Shown here piece after piece: positions 34,555-42,026 of a stretch of 64,000 nt of DNA (positions are counted from its first letter, which is position 1; each line of letters opens with the position of its first letter). The notes under the pieces are model-generated. The model was not told where the DNA came from and did no database searches. It was given only the letters and a program-made list of their open reading frames with translations. Both the position numbers and the translations under genes were made by a program. The DNA is from Solwaraspora sp. WMMD791. Its GTDB lineage: Bacteria > Actinomycetota > Actinomycetes > Mycobacteriales > Micromonosporaceae. Location of the stretch: NCBI RefSeq assembly GCF_029581195.1, contig NZ_CP120737.1:5991001-6055000 (forward strand). Reading direction: 5' to 3'.

Positions 34555-35361
34555 ATGTGCGGGCGGTACGCGACCACGCGCAGCGCGGCGGACCTCAGCG
34601 CGCTGTTCGAGGCGCTGGACGACACGGCGGAGCCGTTGGTGGCCGACTACAACGTCGCCCCGACCGACGCGGTGCCGATCGTGCGGCTGTCCCGCCGGGC
34701 CGGTGACGCCGCCGACCGGGCCGACTCGGCCGACCAACGGACCGACCCGCAGGACGCCGACGCGGGGCAGCCCCCGGCGCGGCGGGTGCTCGGCCTGGCC
34801 CGGTGGGGGCTGGTGCCGCCGTGGGCCACCGACCCGAAGATCGGGGCGCGCATGATCAACGCGCGGGCGGAGTCGGTGGCGACGAGCCGGGCGTTCGCCC
34901 CGTCGTTCGCCCGCCGGCGGTGCCTGGTGCCAGCCGACGGCTGGTACGAGTGGGTGCGCCCGCGCGGCGTACGGCGCGGTGCGGCGCAGGCGTACTTCAT
35001 GACGCCCGTCGACGGCCGGCAGTTGGCGTTCGCCGGAATCTGGTCGGTCTGGTCACGGCCCGAACCGATGATCACCAGTAGCGTGATTACCACCGCGGCC
35101 CTGGGCCCGCTGGCCGAGGTGCATGATCGGATGCCGCTGCTGCTGCCGGCGGACCGCTGGTCGGAATGGCTCGACCCGGCGGCGGACGGCACCGCGTTGC
35201 TGAGCCCACCGGATGACGATTACCTCGGCGGTATAGAGATCCGCCCGGTCGGTCCGGCGGTGGGCAACGTACGCAACAACGGTGCTGAACTGGTCCGGCG
35301 GGTCTCGTTCGCCGGCGAGCAGGGCGGCGCTGGCGGGCCTGGGCAGGCCAGCCTGTTCTGA
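34555..35361 (+). CDS. SRAP / YedK-HMCES family DNA-protein crosslink shield
   Basis: A 268-residue SOS-response-associated peptidase. The invariant Cys2 (MCGRYATT) is positioned to form the thiazolidine crosslink with abasic sites in single-stranded DNA. Other hallmarks are YNVAPTDAVPIVR, ARWGLVPPWATDPKIGARMI, NARAES, RRCLVPADGWYEW and HDRMPLLL (catalytic His). The protein protects abasic sites and later self-reverses. An acidic Asp/Gln insert (about residues 50-75) is extra. Only the ATG at 34555 puts Cys at position 2. In Mycobacterium the homologue is also next to aroA. Confidence 0.92.
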   Translation: MCGRYATTRSAADLSALFEALDDTAEPLVADYNVAPTDAVPIVRLSRRAGDAADRADSADQRTDPQDADAGQPPARRVLGLARWGLVPPWATDPKIGARMINARAESVATSRAFAPSFARRRCLVPADGWYEWVRPRGVRRGAAQAYFMTPVDGRQLAFAGIWSVWSRPEPMITSSVITTAALGPLAEVHDRMPLLLPADRWSEWLDPAADGTALLSPPDDDYLGGIEIRPVGPAVGNVRNNGAELVRRVSFAGEQGGAGGPGQASLF

Positions 35362-35615
35362 CGGTCACCCCATGGTACCGCTCCCACCCGCGTGCGGCAT
35401 CAACGGCCGTGACTCCTGGTGTTCATCTGGCCACTGACGTGGAGGTTTGCCAGAGTTGCGACCGAAACGCCGGACCGAATTTTCCCCAGAATCGATCCAG
35501 CCCCTTGTACGTGTGTGGCGAAGTGCGATAGAAACCAGCGCCGACAGTGGATTTGGATTCACTCCAAGCAAACGACTTTGATCAATGTCTGTGATCCCAC
35601 GGGGGAGGTGGGTAA
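35362..35615. other. AT-richer intergenic region ahead of whiB-like gene
   Basis: 254 bases without a gene. The last 150 bases are clearly less GC-rich than the neighbourhood (for example GGATTTGGATTCACTCC and GACTTTGATCAATG), as expected of a promoter region for the WhiB-like gene. I see no tRNA, terminator or strong palindrome. Confidence 0.5.
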
Positions 35616-36113
35616 ATGACACGGGCGCGAATGCCCCGGCCGCACGAGGTCGCTGCGGCACGCCGCGACCCCAGGCTGCTCAGGGCGATGGCGGAACGCC
35701 GTCTGGACGAGGCGTGGCGGACCCGCGGTGTCTGCCAGAGCGTCGACCCGGAGACGTTCTTCCCCGCGCCGAGCGAGCCGCCCGACGCGGCGGTGGCGCT
35801 CTGCCGTACCTGCCAGGTGCAGGGGCCGTGTCTGGCCTGGGCGCTCGATGCGGGCGACAGTCACGGGGTGTGGGGAGCGACCACTCCCCGGGAACGTCGG
35901 GCCATGTTGGTGGCCTGGCAGGGTTCCGCCGACCGGGACGACGCCGACCCCGAGGGCGAGGGCACCGGGCTCGGGGGCAACGGGCTCGGGGGCAACGGGC
36001 TCGACGGCGCCGGTCCCCGCCACGCCGGGCCTGGCGGCGCTGATCCCGACGATGCCGTTGCCGTCGTCGAGCCGGTGCACGAACGGCTGCTCAGCCTGGT
36101 GCCGCTGCGCTGA
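35616..36113 (+). CDS. WhiB-family iron-sulfur regulator with repeat-rich tail
   Basis: A 165-residue WhiB-like protein. Four Cys for a [4Fe-4S] cluster are visible: GVCQSVDPETFFP, then ALCRTCQVQGPCLAWAL (C-x2-C-x5-C after the first Cys). The G[VI]WG-type turn is HGVWGATTPRERRAM, used to contact the sigma factor. A basic N-terminus (MPRPHEVAAARRDPRLLRAM) and a Gly/Asn-rich tail with GLGGN repeats (about 115-135) are extra to the usual 80-120 residues. GGGAGG seven bases before the ATG supports the start. Its subclass (WhiB1-7) is not clear; it lies in the conserved SRAP-sigR interval. Confidence 0.85.
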   Translation: MTRARMPRPHEVAAARRDPRLLRAMAERRLDEAWRTRGVCQSVDPETFFPAPSEPPDAAVALCRTCQVQGPCLAWALDAGDSHGVWGATTPRERRAMLVAWQGSADRDDADPEGEGTGLGGNGLGGNGLDGAGPRHAGPGGADPDDAVAVVEPVHERLLSLVPLR

Positions 36114-36138
36114 GGCAGGCCACCGGCAGAATGGGTCG

Positions 36139-36795
36139 GTGACCGAGACCCAACCGGCGGCAGCCGTACCGGAGCTGACCGGCCAGCAACGGACCGTGCC
36201 GACCCCGCGTGGGCCCGCCCGGGTCGACCTGATCGTCCCGGATCCCGCCGTGACCAGCCTGCTCGTGCTCGGCCACGGGGCCGGCGGCGACGTGACCGCT
36301 CCCGATCTGTCGGCGCTCACCGCCGCCGCCATCCGGGCGGCGGTGGCGGTGGCCCGCGTCACCCAGCCCTACCGGGTGGCCGGCCGGCGGGCCCCGGCCC
36401 CGGCCGGCCACCTGGACGAGGCCTGGCTCGCCGTCGTAGCCGACCTGCTGGCCGGTTTCGCCACGGCGCCGGCGCTGATCGTCGGGGGCCGGTCCAGCGG
36501 CGCCCGGGTCGCCTGCCGGACGGCGGCCGCGCTGGGCGCGGCGGGCGTCGTGGCGTTGGCGTTCCCACTGCATCCGCCCGGCCGGCCGGAGCGGTCCCGA
36601 CTCGCCGAGCTGGACACCGGCCGGCCGACCCTGGTCGTCAACGGCGACCGGGACCCGTTCGGCGTACCGGCACCCGCCCCCGGTCGGGACGTGGTGGTCC
36701 GGCCGGGGCAGCGGCACGACCTGAAGGGCGACCCCGCCGGTACGGCCGCGATCGTCGTCCGGTGGCTCGCCGGGCACGGCTGGGCCCACCCCTGA
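36139..36795 (+). CDS. Alpha/beta-hydrolase family protein (KAT-like small hydrolase)
   Basis: A 218-residue protein with the pattern SLLVLGHGAGGDVTAPDLSA (oxyanion/Gly-rich turn), then ALIVGGRSSGARVACRTAAA (nucleophile elbow GGRSSG, Ser near 118) and TLVVNGDRDPFGVP plus a His in RPGQRHDLKG as the other catalytic residues. This matches the small KANL3/Tex30-like hydrolases of actinomycetes, substrate unknown. The GTG start at 36139 lies 25 bases after the whiB-like gene, so the two could be co-transcribed. Confidence 0.75.
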   Translation: MTETQPAAAVPELTGQQRTVPTPRGPARVDLIVPDPAVTSLLVLGHGAGGDVTAPDLSALTAAAIRAAVAVARVTQPYRVAGRRAPAPAGHLDEAWLAVVADLLAGFATAPALIVGGRSSGARVACRTAAALGAAGVVALAFPLHPPGRPERSRLAELDTGRPTLVVNGDRDPFGVPAPAPGRDVVVRPGQRHDLKGDPAGTAAIVVRWLAGHGWAHP

Positions 36796-36993
36796 CCGGC
36801 CCGTTCCGACCGACCCCGCCCTGGCCCGAGCGGCTTCAGGCCGGAGCGCCCGGGGCACCGGCGGGTGTGGCGTCGGCGCGTCGACCGTGTCCGCCCCGTC
36901 GTGCCGTCGTTGCATCGGATGGCCGTGGCGCCGAGCCGGCGTCCGGCGATGCCGCGGAGGCGACACCACCGCGGGAAACTCCCAGGCCCCTCT

Positions 36994-37026
36994 CGGCTCC
37001 GGTGCCCATCTTCGGCACCGGAGCCG
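36994..37026. terminator. 13-bp hairpin downstream of hydrolase gene
   Basis: CGGCTCCGGTGCC, a seven-base loop CATCTTC and the exact complement. It lies 46 bases ahead of the SigR-type promoter and probably insulates sigR from upstream transcription. Confidence 0.55.
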
Positions 37027-37071
37027 GGACGGGCGCCACCGGTCCCCGACACCCGCCGCCGGCGCGCTGCC

Positions 37072-37098
37072 GGAATGCCCGGACACCCACCTGGCGTT
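37072..37098 (+). promoter_or_regulatory. SigR-type promoter (GGAAT-N19-GTT)
   Basis: GGAAT at 37072-37076 and GTT at 37096-37098, spaced by 19 bases, match the thiol-stress SigR/SigH consensus. It would start transcription about 25 bases ahead of the first in-frame sigR start (GTG 37128/37137), so sigR is probably autoregulated. Confidence 0.6.
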
Positions 37099-37361
37099 AC
37101 ACCCCTCGGAAGTAGCGGCAACGAAGGGTGGAACGGGTGCGAACCGACATACGGGGCGGGACGCGGGCGGCGGCCGGGTGGGTTGCCGGTGGTCGGCTGC
37201 CCGGGTCCGCCGACTGGTCACCGGAGCACTGGGCGATGGGCGTACGGGCGGTCGGACAGCCTGCCACACGACTGGTGAGCACGGGCACACCTGACCGAAC
37301 CACGGTTTCTGGTCGGTCGGTGCGCGTATCCTCGGCGGGACAGTCGAGGGGGGACGAGCGG

Positions 37362-37976
37362 TTGACCCGATCAGAGCAGACAGAGCAGCGGCGGGCGCGC
37401 TTCGAGCGTGACGCGCTGCCCTTCGTCGACCAGTTGTACGCGGCCGCCCTGCGGATGACCCGCAACCCGGCCGACGCCGAGGACCTGGTGCAGGAGACCT
37501 ATCTGAAGGCGTTCTCCGCGTTCCACCAGTTCGAGGAGGGTACGAACCTCAAGGCGTGGCTCTACCGCATCCTCACGAACACCTACATCAACTCCTACCG
37601 CCGGCGGCAGCGTCAGCCGGTGCAGGCGCCGACCGAGGAGATCACCGACTGGCAGCTCGCCGCTGCCGAGTCGCACACGTCCAGCGGGTTGAAGTCGGCC
37701 GAGACCGAGGCCCTGGAGCGCCTGCCGGACAGCGACATCAAGAACGCGCTGCAGCAGCTGCCGGAGGAGTTCCGGCTCGCCGTCTACCTCGCCGACGTGG
37801 AAGGCTTCTCCTACAAGGAGATCGCCGACATCATGGGGACTCCGATCGGGACGGTCATGTCCCGGCTGCACCGGGGTCGGCGGAACCTGCGTGGCATGCT
37901 GGAGCGCTACGCCACCGACCGTGGTCTGCACCGGACCCGGGCGACGAAGCCTGCCGCAGCCGGCCAGGAGGTGTGA
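37362..37976 (+). CDS. sigR: Thiol-oxidative-stress ECF sigma factor SigR/SigH
   Basis: An ECF12 sigma factor. Region 2 is [20 protein letters not shown] and [20 protein letters not shown], with [20 protein letters not shown]; region 4 is [20 protein letters not shown] and [20 protein letters not shown]. It directs RNA polymerase to GGAAT-N18/19-GTT promoters after disulfide stress. The TTG at 37362 with GGGGGG upstream gives the usual 204-residue form. The frame stays open upstream to GTG 37128/37137, giving up to 75-78 extra residues, reminiscent of the long unstable SigR' form of Streptomyces. The anti-sigma gene follows directly. Confidence 0.92.
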   Translation: MTRSEQTEQRRARFERDALPFVDQLYAAALRMTRNPADAEDLVQETYLKAFSAFHQFEEGTNLKAWLYRILTNTYINSYRRRQRQPVQAPTEEITDWQLAAAESHTSSGLKSAETEALERLPDSDIKNALQQLPEEFRLAVYLADVEGFSYKEIADIMGTPIGTVMSRLHRGRRNLRGMLERYATDRGLHRTRATKPAAAGQEV

Positions 37977-37981
37977 CGATC

Positions 37982-38266
37982 GTGCAAGGCGGTGACTCGT
38001 TCGACCAGGACTGCCGGCAGGTGCTCGCCGAGGTCTACCTCTACCTTGACCTGGAGTGTGCCGAGGAGCGGCGGCAACGGATCCGGCACCACCTCGACGA
38101 ATGCTCCCCGTGCCTGCGGGAGTACGGGGTCGAGCAGGAGGTCAAGGCGCTCGTCGCCCGCTGCTGCGGCAACGAGACCGCGCCGGCCGAGCTGCGGGAC
38201 CGGCTCCGGGCCAAGCTCAGTGAGTTCGTCTTCGACGCCGAATCCCGCGAGTTCCTGCCGGACTGA
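37982..38266 (+). CDS. rsrA: Zinc-binding anti-sigma factor RsrA
   Basis: A 94-residue ZAS protein with HHLDECSPCLREYGVEQEVK: the H-x3-C-x2-C zinc/redox motif. The additional Cys early (FDQDCRQVLAEVYLYLDLEC) and late (VARCCGN) fit RsrA, where a disulfide releases the zinc and SigR. GTG at 37982 is preferred because AGGAGG lies ten bases upstream; GTG 37973 overlaps it. It is coupled to sigR with almost no gap. It acts in the cytoplasm as the redox sensor of the pair. Confidence 0.92.
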   Translation: MQGGDSFDQDCRQVLAEVYLYLDLECAEERRQRIRHHLDECSPCLREYGVEQEVKALVARCCGNETAPAELRDRLRAKLSEFVFDAESREFLPD

Positions 38267-38292
38267 CCCGGTAGCTCGGCGGTCAGCACCGC

Positions 38293-38331
38293 GGTCGCCG
38301 GTCGGGGCCGTCGCGGCCCCGACCGGCGACC
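38293..38331. terminator. 18-bp perfect hairpin between rsrA and bL37
   Basis: GGTCGCCGGTCGGGGCCG, a three-base loop and its exact complement. It stands between the convergent rsrA and bL37 genes and should end both transcripts. Confidence 0.75.
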
Positions 38332-38338
38332 GGCGGCG

Positions 38339-38413
38339 TCAGGAGTTGGGGCGCTTGCCGTGGTTGGCCGCGCTCTTCTTGCGTGCCTTCTTCTTGCGAG
38401 CCTTCTTGGCCAT
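38339..38413 (-). CDS. 24-residue ribosomal protein bL37
   Basis: A tiny Lys/Arg-rich peptide: MAKKARKKKARKKSAANHGK then RPNS. It matches the actinobacterial 50S protein bL37 (24 residues, ending NHGKRPN-A/S), found in mycobacterial ribosome structures. GGGAGG lies about six bases before the ATG. It is too short for most gene callers. Confidence 0.88.
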   Translation of the reverse strand: MAKKARKKKARKKSAANHGKRPNS

Positions 38414-38559
38414 GTGCCCTCCCGTCGGACGGTGACTCCCGTAGTTCGGGAGCTGACCCTGTTGATGCTAGGCCGGCCCGGTCACCGGCATGCGCGGTGG
38501 GCACGTGGTGGGATACCTTCCGCATGTCGCGTTCGGCACGTACGAAGGAGGGCCGGCAG

Positions 38560-38775
38560 ATGGCCGAGGAGATCCGGGCCGAGATGGTGGCGAACGTGTG
38601 GAAGGTGGTGGCCGCCGCCGGCGACACCGTCTCCGACGGTGACACCCTGGTGATCCTGGAGTCCATGAAGATGGAGATCCCGGTGGTCGCGGAGGCGGAC
38701 GGCGTGGTGGCGCGGCTGGCCGTCAACGAAGGCGACGTGGTGCAGGAAGGCGACCTGATCGCGGTCATCGAGTAG
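38560..38775 (+). CDS. Biotin/lipoyl-carrier protein, short BCCP-like
   Basis: A 71-residue single-domain carrier: EEIRAEMVANVWKVVAAAGD, then ILESMKMEIPVVAEADGVVA, where the Lys in ESMKME is the biotinylation site, and EGDVVQEGDLIAVIE. It corresponds to the small biotinylated protein (TB7.3-like) that neighbours sigH/rshA in mycobacteria. Its partner carboxylase is not encoded here. ATG at 38560 has AAGGAGG seven bases upstream; the frame extends 12 codons further but without a ribosome site. Confidence 0.9.
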   Translation: MAEEIRAEMVANVWKVVAAAGDTVSDGDTLVILESMKMEIPVVAEADGVVARLAVNEGDVVQEGDLIAVIE

Positions 38776-38842
38776 GCACGCCCCGCCGGTGTCGGTCAGT
38801 GCGTGGGTAGGGCGGTCAGTACGCCGGTCGGCCACGCTGCGG

Positions 38843-40639
38843 TCAGCCGCGGCCCAGTAGCCGGCGGATCAGTCCCGGCCGGCGTGGCCGGGGCACCCGC
38901 GCCGACCGGCCGGCGATCCGCCGTGCCGTGCCGGTCGTCGCGGCGTCGAGGTCCGGCGTGGCCAGTGCCAGCTGCGCCAGTGACCACAGGATCGGTACGG
39001 GGCGGTGGCCAGAGACGTCGACCGCGTCAGCGAGCCGTTCGGCGACCACCCGGGCCACGTCCGGGCGTACCGCCGGGTCCACCCACGCGGCGGTGACCAG
39101 CGCGAACAGCGCGGCCTCGGCGGACCAGTCCTCCACCCCCCAGGCCACGTCGATCAGCACCCGGCGGCGGGTCGAGTCCGGCCACGCCTCGTCGGTACGG
39201 TGGTGCAGGATGCCCAGGCACGCCCACACCTGTACGCAGCGGAGCCAGCCGGCCGGGTCGATCCCGACTTCGTCCGGCGGCGACGGCGGGTGCACCAGCA
39301 GCCCGAGCAGGTCGTCCAGATCGAGGGTGGCGAGCACCACCGCGCTGTCGTAGGCCGCCGGTGGATGGTGCCAGACCGGCTGGGCGAGCTGCTGGATCCG
39401 TTGGCTCGCCTTGGTCGACGGCCGGTCCAGCGCCGGGTCGGCCTGCCAACCGGCGTAGCGCCACAGCTGTCGGACCGGGGCGCGTCGTGGCTGGCGGGGG
39501 TCGGGGTTCGGGGTGCGTTGCACGGTGACCGGCAGGCCGGGCAGTTCGGTGCCGAGCAGCCGCATGGCGCTGGGTGGCTCGGGCTGGCGCAGGGACAGCC
39601 GGGTCGGCACCAGACCCCGGGTGAGGGCCCGTTCGATGGTGGCGACCACGGTGCCGCCGGCGGCGGGCAGTCGGGCCAGCCAGGGCCGGTCGTGGCAGCA
39701 CTCGGCCAGGTCGTGGTGTTCGTGCGAGTCGTCGGGGTGGTCCCGGACGAAGTCGGCGAGGGCGACCAGGTGGTGCAGTTCGCCGTCGCGGCGGTAGCGG
39801 AGCCGGTGTGCGGTGTGGACGGCACAGTCGAACGTCGGGTTGCGGGCGAGCGCCTGTTCGATCCAGTCGATGGCCTCGTCGAGGCGCCCGGAGTCGGCCA
39901 GGGTGCCGGCGATGTCGGCGTAGATGGACAGGTCGTCGGGGTCGTGGGCGCTGGCCCGCCGGAGCGCGGCGATCGCCTCGGCGGTGCGTCCGGCGCTGCG
40001 GTAGGCGTACCCGAGCCACACCTCGGCGAGCTTGGAGGGTTCGGCCCGTACCCCCTGCGTGGCCCAGTCGAGTGCGGTGGGGATCTCGCCGAGCCGGCGG
40101 GCAAGGGCCGAGCTGGCGCCGAGCAACAGGCCGTGGTCGGCGTGCGCGGTGGTGGCGTGTTCGGCCAGTCGCAGGTACGGCAGCAGCGGCGGCCGGTCGG
40201 CGTCGGGCACCGGGTCGGGCACGCTGGCGCAGATCTGCATCAGCACGATGACGATCTGGTCCGGGTCCAGTCGGGCGGGCAGGTCGGCGGCGCCGACCCA
40301 GGGAACCCCGGCCCAGTTCACCGTCGGGGCGTGCCCGGTGGCGGCGGCCAGCAGCTCCAGTCCTTCGCCGGCCCGTCCGGCGGCGGCCAGCAGGTGCGCC
40401 CGGGCGACCACCGTGCCGATGAAGACGTGTTCGTCGAGGGGGAACAGGTCGAGTGCGCCGTCGGTGCGGGCGGCCAGCCGGGTGAGCATCTCGTGCACCT
40501 CCGGCATGGTCGGCGCGTGCGTGATGGCGCCGGCGACGTGGTCGGCGGCGTGCCGGTAGTCACCCTCGTCGAGTGCCATCCGGGCCAGTGCCAGCTCACC
40601 CTCGGCCGCCAGCCGTGGGTCGTGCAGTCCCTCGGACAC
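38843..40639 (-). CDS. Tetratricopeptide repeat protein
   Basis: A 598-residue soluble protein. TPR-like helical pairs are evident in residues 10-60 (LALARMALDEGDYRHAADHV), 190-300 (AEVWLGYAYRSAGRTAEAIA, DLSIYADIAGTLADSGRLDE) and 280-320. The C-terminal half is helical with many Trp (WAGVPWVG, HRTDEAWPDSTRRR, VAWGVEDWSAEAALFALVTA) and ends RRPGLIRRLLGRG. It resembles the large TPR proteins of Micromonosporaceae with no assigned function. It is a single gene on the minus strand between the biotin-carrier and SIS genes. Confidence 0.75.
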   Translation of the reverse strand: MSEGLHDPRLAAEGELALARMALDEGDYRHAADHVAGAITHAPTMPEVHEMLTRLAARTDGALDLFPLDEHVFIGTVVARAHLLAAAGRAGEGLELLAAATGHAPTVNWAGVPWVGAADLPARLDPDQIVIVLMQICASVPDPVPDADRPPLLPYLRLAEHATTAHADHGLLLGASSALARRLGEIPTALDWATQGVRAEPSKLAEVWLGYAYRSAGRTAEAIAALRRASAHDPDDLSIYADIAGTLADSGRLDEAIDWIEQALARNPTFDCAVHTAHRLRYRRDGELHHLVALADFVRDHPDDSHEHHDLAECCHDRPWLARLPAAGGTVVATIERALTRGLVPTRLSLRQPEPPSAMRLLGTELPGLPVTVQRTPNPDPRQPRRAPVRQLWRYAGWQADPALDRPSTKASQRIQQLAQPVWHHPPAAYDSAVVLATLDLDDLLGLLVHPPSPPDEVGIDPAGWLRCVQVWACLGILHHRTDEAWPDSTRRRVLIDVAWGVEDWSAEAALFALVTAAWVDPAVRPDVARVVAERLADAVDVSGHRPVPILWSLAQLALATPDLDAATTGTARRIAGRSARVPRPRRPGLIRRLLGRG

Positions 40640-40812
40640 GTTTTCCCGATCCTCGTGTCGTGATCGTCTCCCCTTGGCTCCGGGAGCCTAGGGCACGCAG
40701 CACCAAACGGCGTACCCTGCGCGGTACTGATCGATTCGTTGCTTTCAGCGTTCTAATCGTGCAAGAATGAGCACGCTTCACGCTGGTTTGCGCAAAGCTG
40801 GAGAGGTACGCG

Positions 40813-41916
40813 ATGACGAACGGAAATCCGGCGGCCGGCGGCGAGCCTGGTCCGGCCGGTCGTGGCATGGCGGCCGACATCGCCGAGCAGCCGGCCGGTT
40901 ACGCCCGGCTGCTGCAGTCCGACCACGTCGCCGCGATCGCCGACGTCGCCGCGGCGATCACCCGTCGCCGGCCCCGGCACGTGGTCTTCACCGCACGCGG
41001 GACCTCCGACCACGCCGCCCTGTACGCGGCGTACCTCACCGAGATCCGCCTCGGCCTGCCCGCCGGGCTCGCCTCGCCCAGTGCGGTGACCCTGTTCGGT
41101 GCCCGACCCGATCTGCGTGACGCCCTGGTCGTCGGGGTCAGCCAGAGCGGGGGCTCACCGGACCTCGCCGAGGTGCTGCGGGTGGCCCGGGAGCAGGGCG
41201 CGTTGACCGTCGCGGTCACCAACGCGCCCGACTCGCCCCTGGCGGCCGCCGCCGAACTCACCGTCGACATCGCCGCCGGCCACGAGCGGGCGGTCGCCGC
41301 GACCAAGACGTACACCGCCGAACTGCTCGCGCTGCTGATGCTCGTCGAGGGCGTCCGGTCCGGCGACGGGGCGCTGCCGGCGGCCGAACGGGCCGTGCTG
41401 GACACCCTGCCCGCGCTGGCCGCCCAGGTCCTCGCCGATCCGACCGCCACCGAGCTGGCGCACCGCTACCGGTTCGCCGCCCGGCTGGTCACCACCGGGC
41501 GCGGGTACGCCTACCCGACCGCGCGGGAGGCCGCCCTCAAACTGATGGAGACCTGCTATCTGCCGGCGCTCGCCTTCTCCGGCGCCGACCTGCTGCACGG
41601 CCCGCTGGCGATGACCGACCCCGACGTGCCGGTGCTGGCGGTCGTCGGCTCCGGTCCCGGCGGCGAGTCGATGCGGGAGGTGCTGCACCGGCTCCGCCAG
41701 CGACGCGCCGACGTGCTCACCATCGGTGCTGGTGCTGGTGCCGACAGCGGCGCGGCCGCCGCGGCCGCCGCGATCGTGCTGCCCGACGTCGACGAGCGGT
41801 ACGCCCCACTGCTGGACATCCTGCCCGCACAGCAGCTCGCATTGGCACTGGCGGTCGCCCGTGGCGAGGACCCCGACGCCCCGCGTGGGCTGGCCAAGGT
41901 CACCGCCACCCGGTGA
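40813..41916 (+). CDS. SIS-domain sugar isomerase (GlmS C-domain-like)
   Basis: A 367-residue protein with two SIS domains and no glutaminase domain. SIS-1 has RGTSDHAALYAAYLTEIRLG and VVGVSQSGGSPDLAEVLRVA (phosphosugar Ser), SIS-2 has YAYPTAREAALKLMETCYLP and LLHGPLAMTDPDVPVLAVVG. This matches stand-alone aminosugar isomerases/deaminases (AgaS or NagB-like, GlmS paralogues), so conversion between fructose 6-phosphate and glucosamine 6-phosphate-like sugars is likely. GGAGAGG precedes the ATG. It lies in its own transcription unit ahead of pdtaS. Confidence 0.85.
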   Translation: MTNGNPAAGGEPGPAGRGMAADIAEQPAGYARLLQSDHVAAIADVAAAITRRRPRHVVFTARGTSDHAALYAAYLTEIRLGLPAGLASPSAVTLFGARPDLRDALVVGVSQSGGSPDLAEVLRVAREQGALTVAVTNAPDSPLAAAAELTVDIAAGHERAVAATKTYTAELLALLMLVEGVRSGDGALPAAERAVLDTLPALAAQVLADPTATELAHRYRFAARLVTTGRGYAYPTAREAALKLMETCYLPALAFSGADLLHGPLAMTDPDVPVLAVVGSGPGGESMREVLHRLRQRRADVLTIGAGAGADSGAAAAAAAIVLPDVDERYAPLLDILPAQQLALALAVARGEDPDAPRGLAKVTATR

Positions 41917-42026
41917 CGGCGCACCCCGTCCCGGGGCGACCGGGGCCGACCGAGGTCGGGTGACCGGGTCGACCGACGTCCGGTGACGGGTGTCGGTACC
42001 CCGGCCCGGCATGGCAGGCTACGAGC

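Larger units (their letters stand above)
36796..37127. other. Intergenic region upstream of sigR
   Basis: 332 bases. It holds a perfect hairpin (36994-37026) and a SigR-type promoter (37072-37098). The first 190 bases are GC-rich, with no convincing gene in any frame. Confidence 0.5.

Noticed and set aside
35540-35575. Inverted repeat AGTGGATTTGGATTCACT ahead of the whiB-like gene
   Set aside because: Only the outer bases are truly complementary; mismatches in the centre make it weak.
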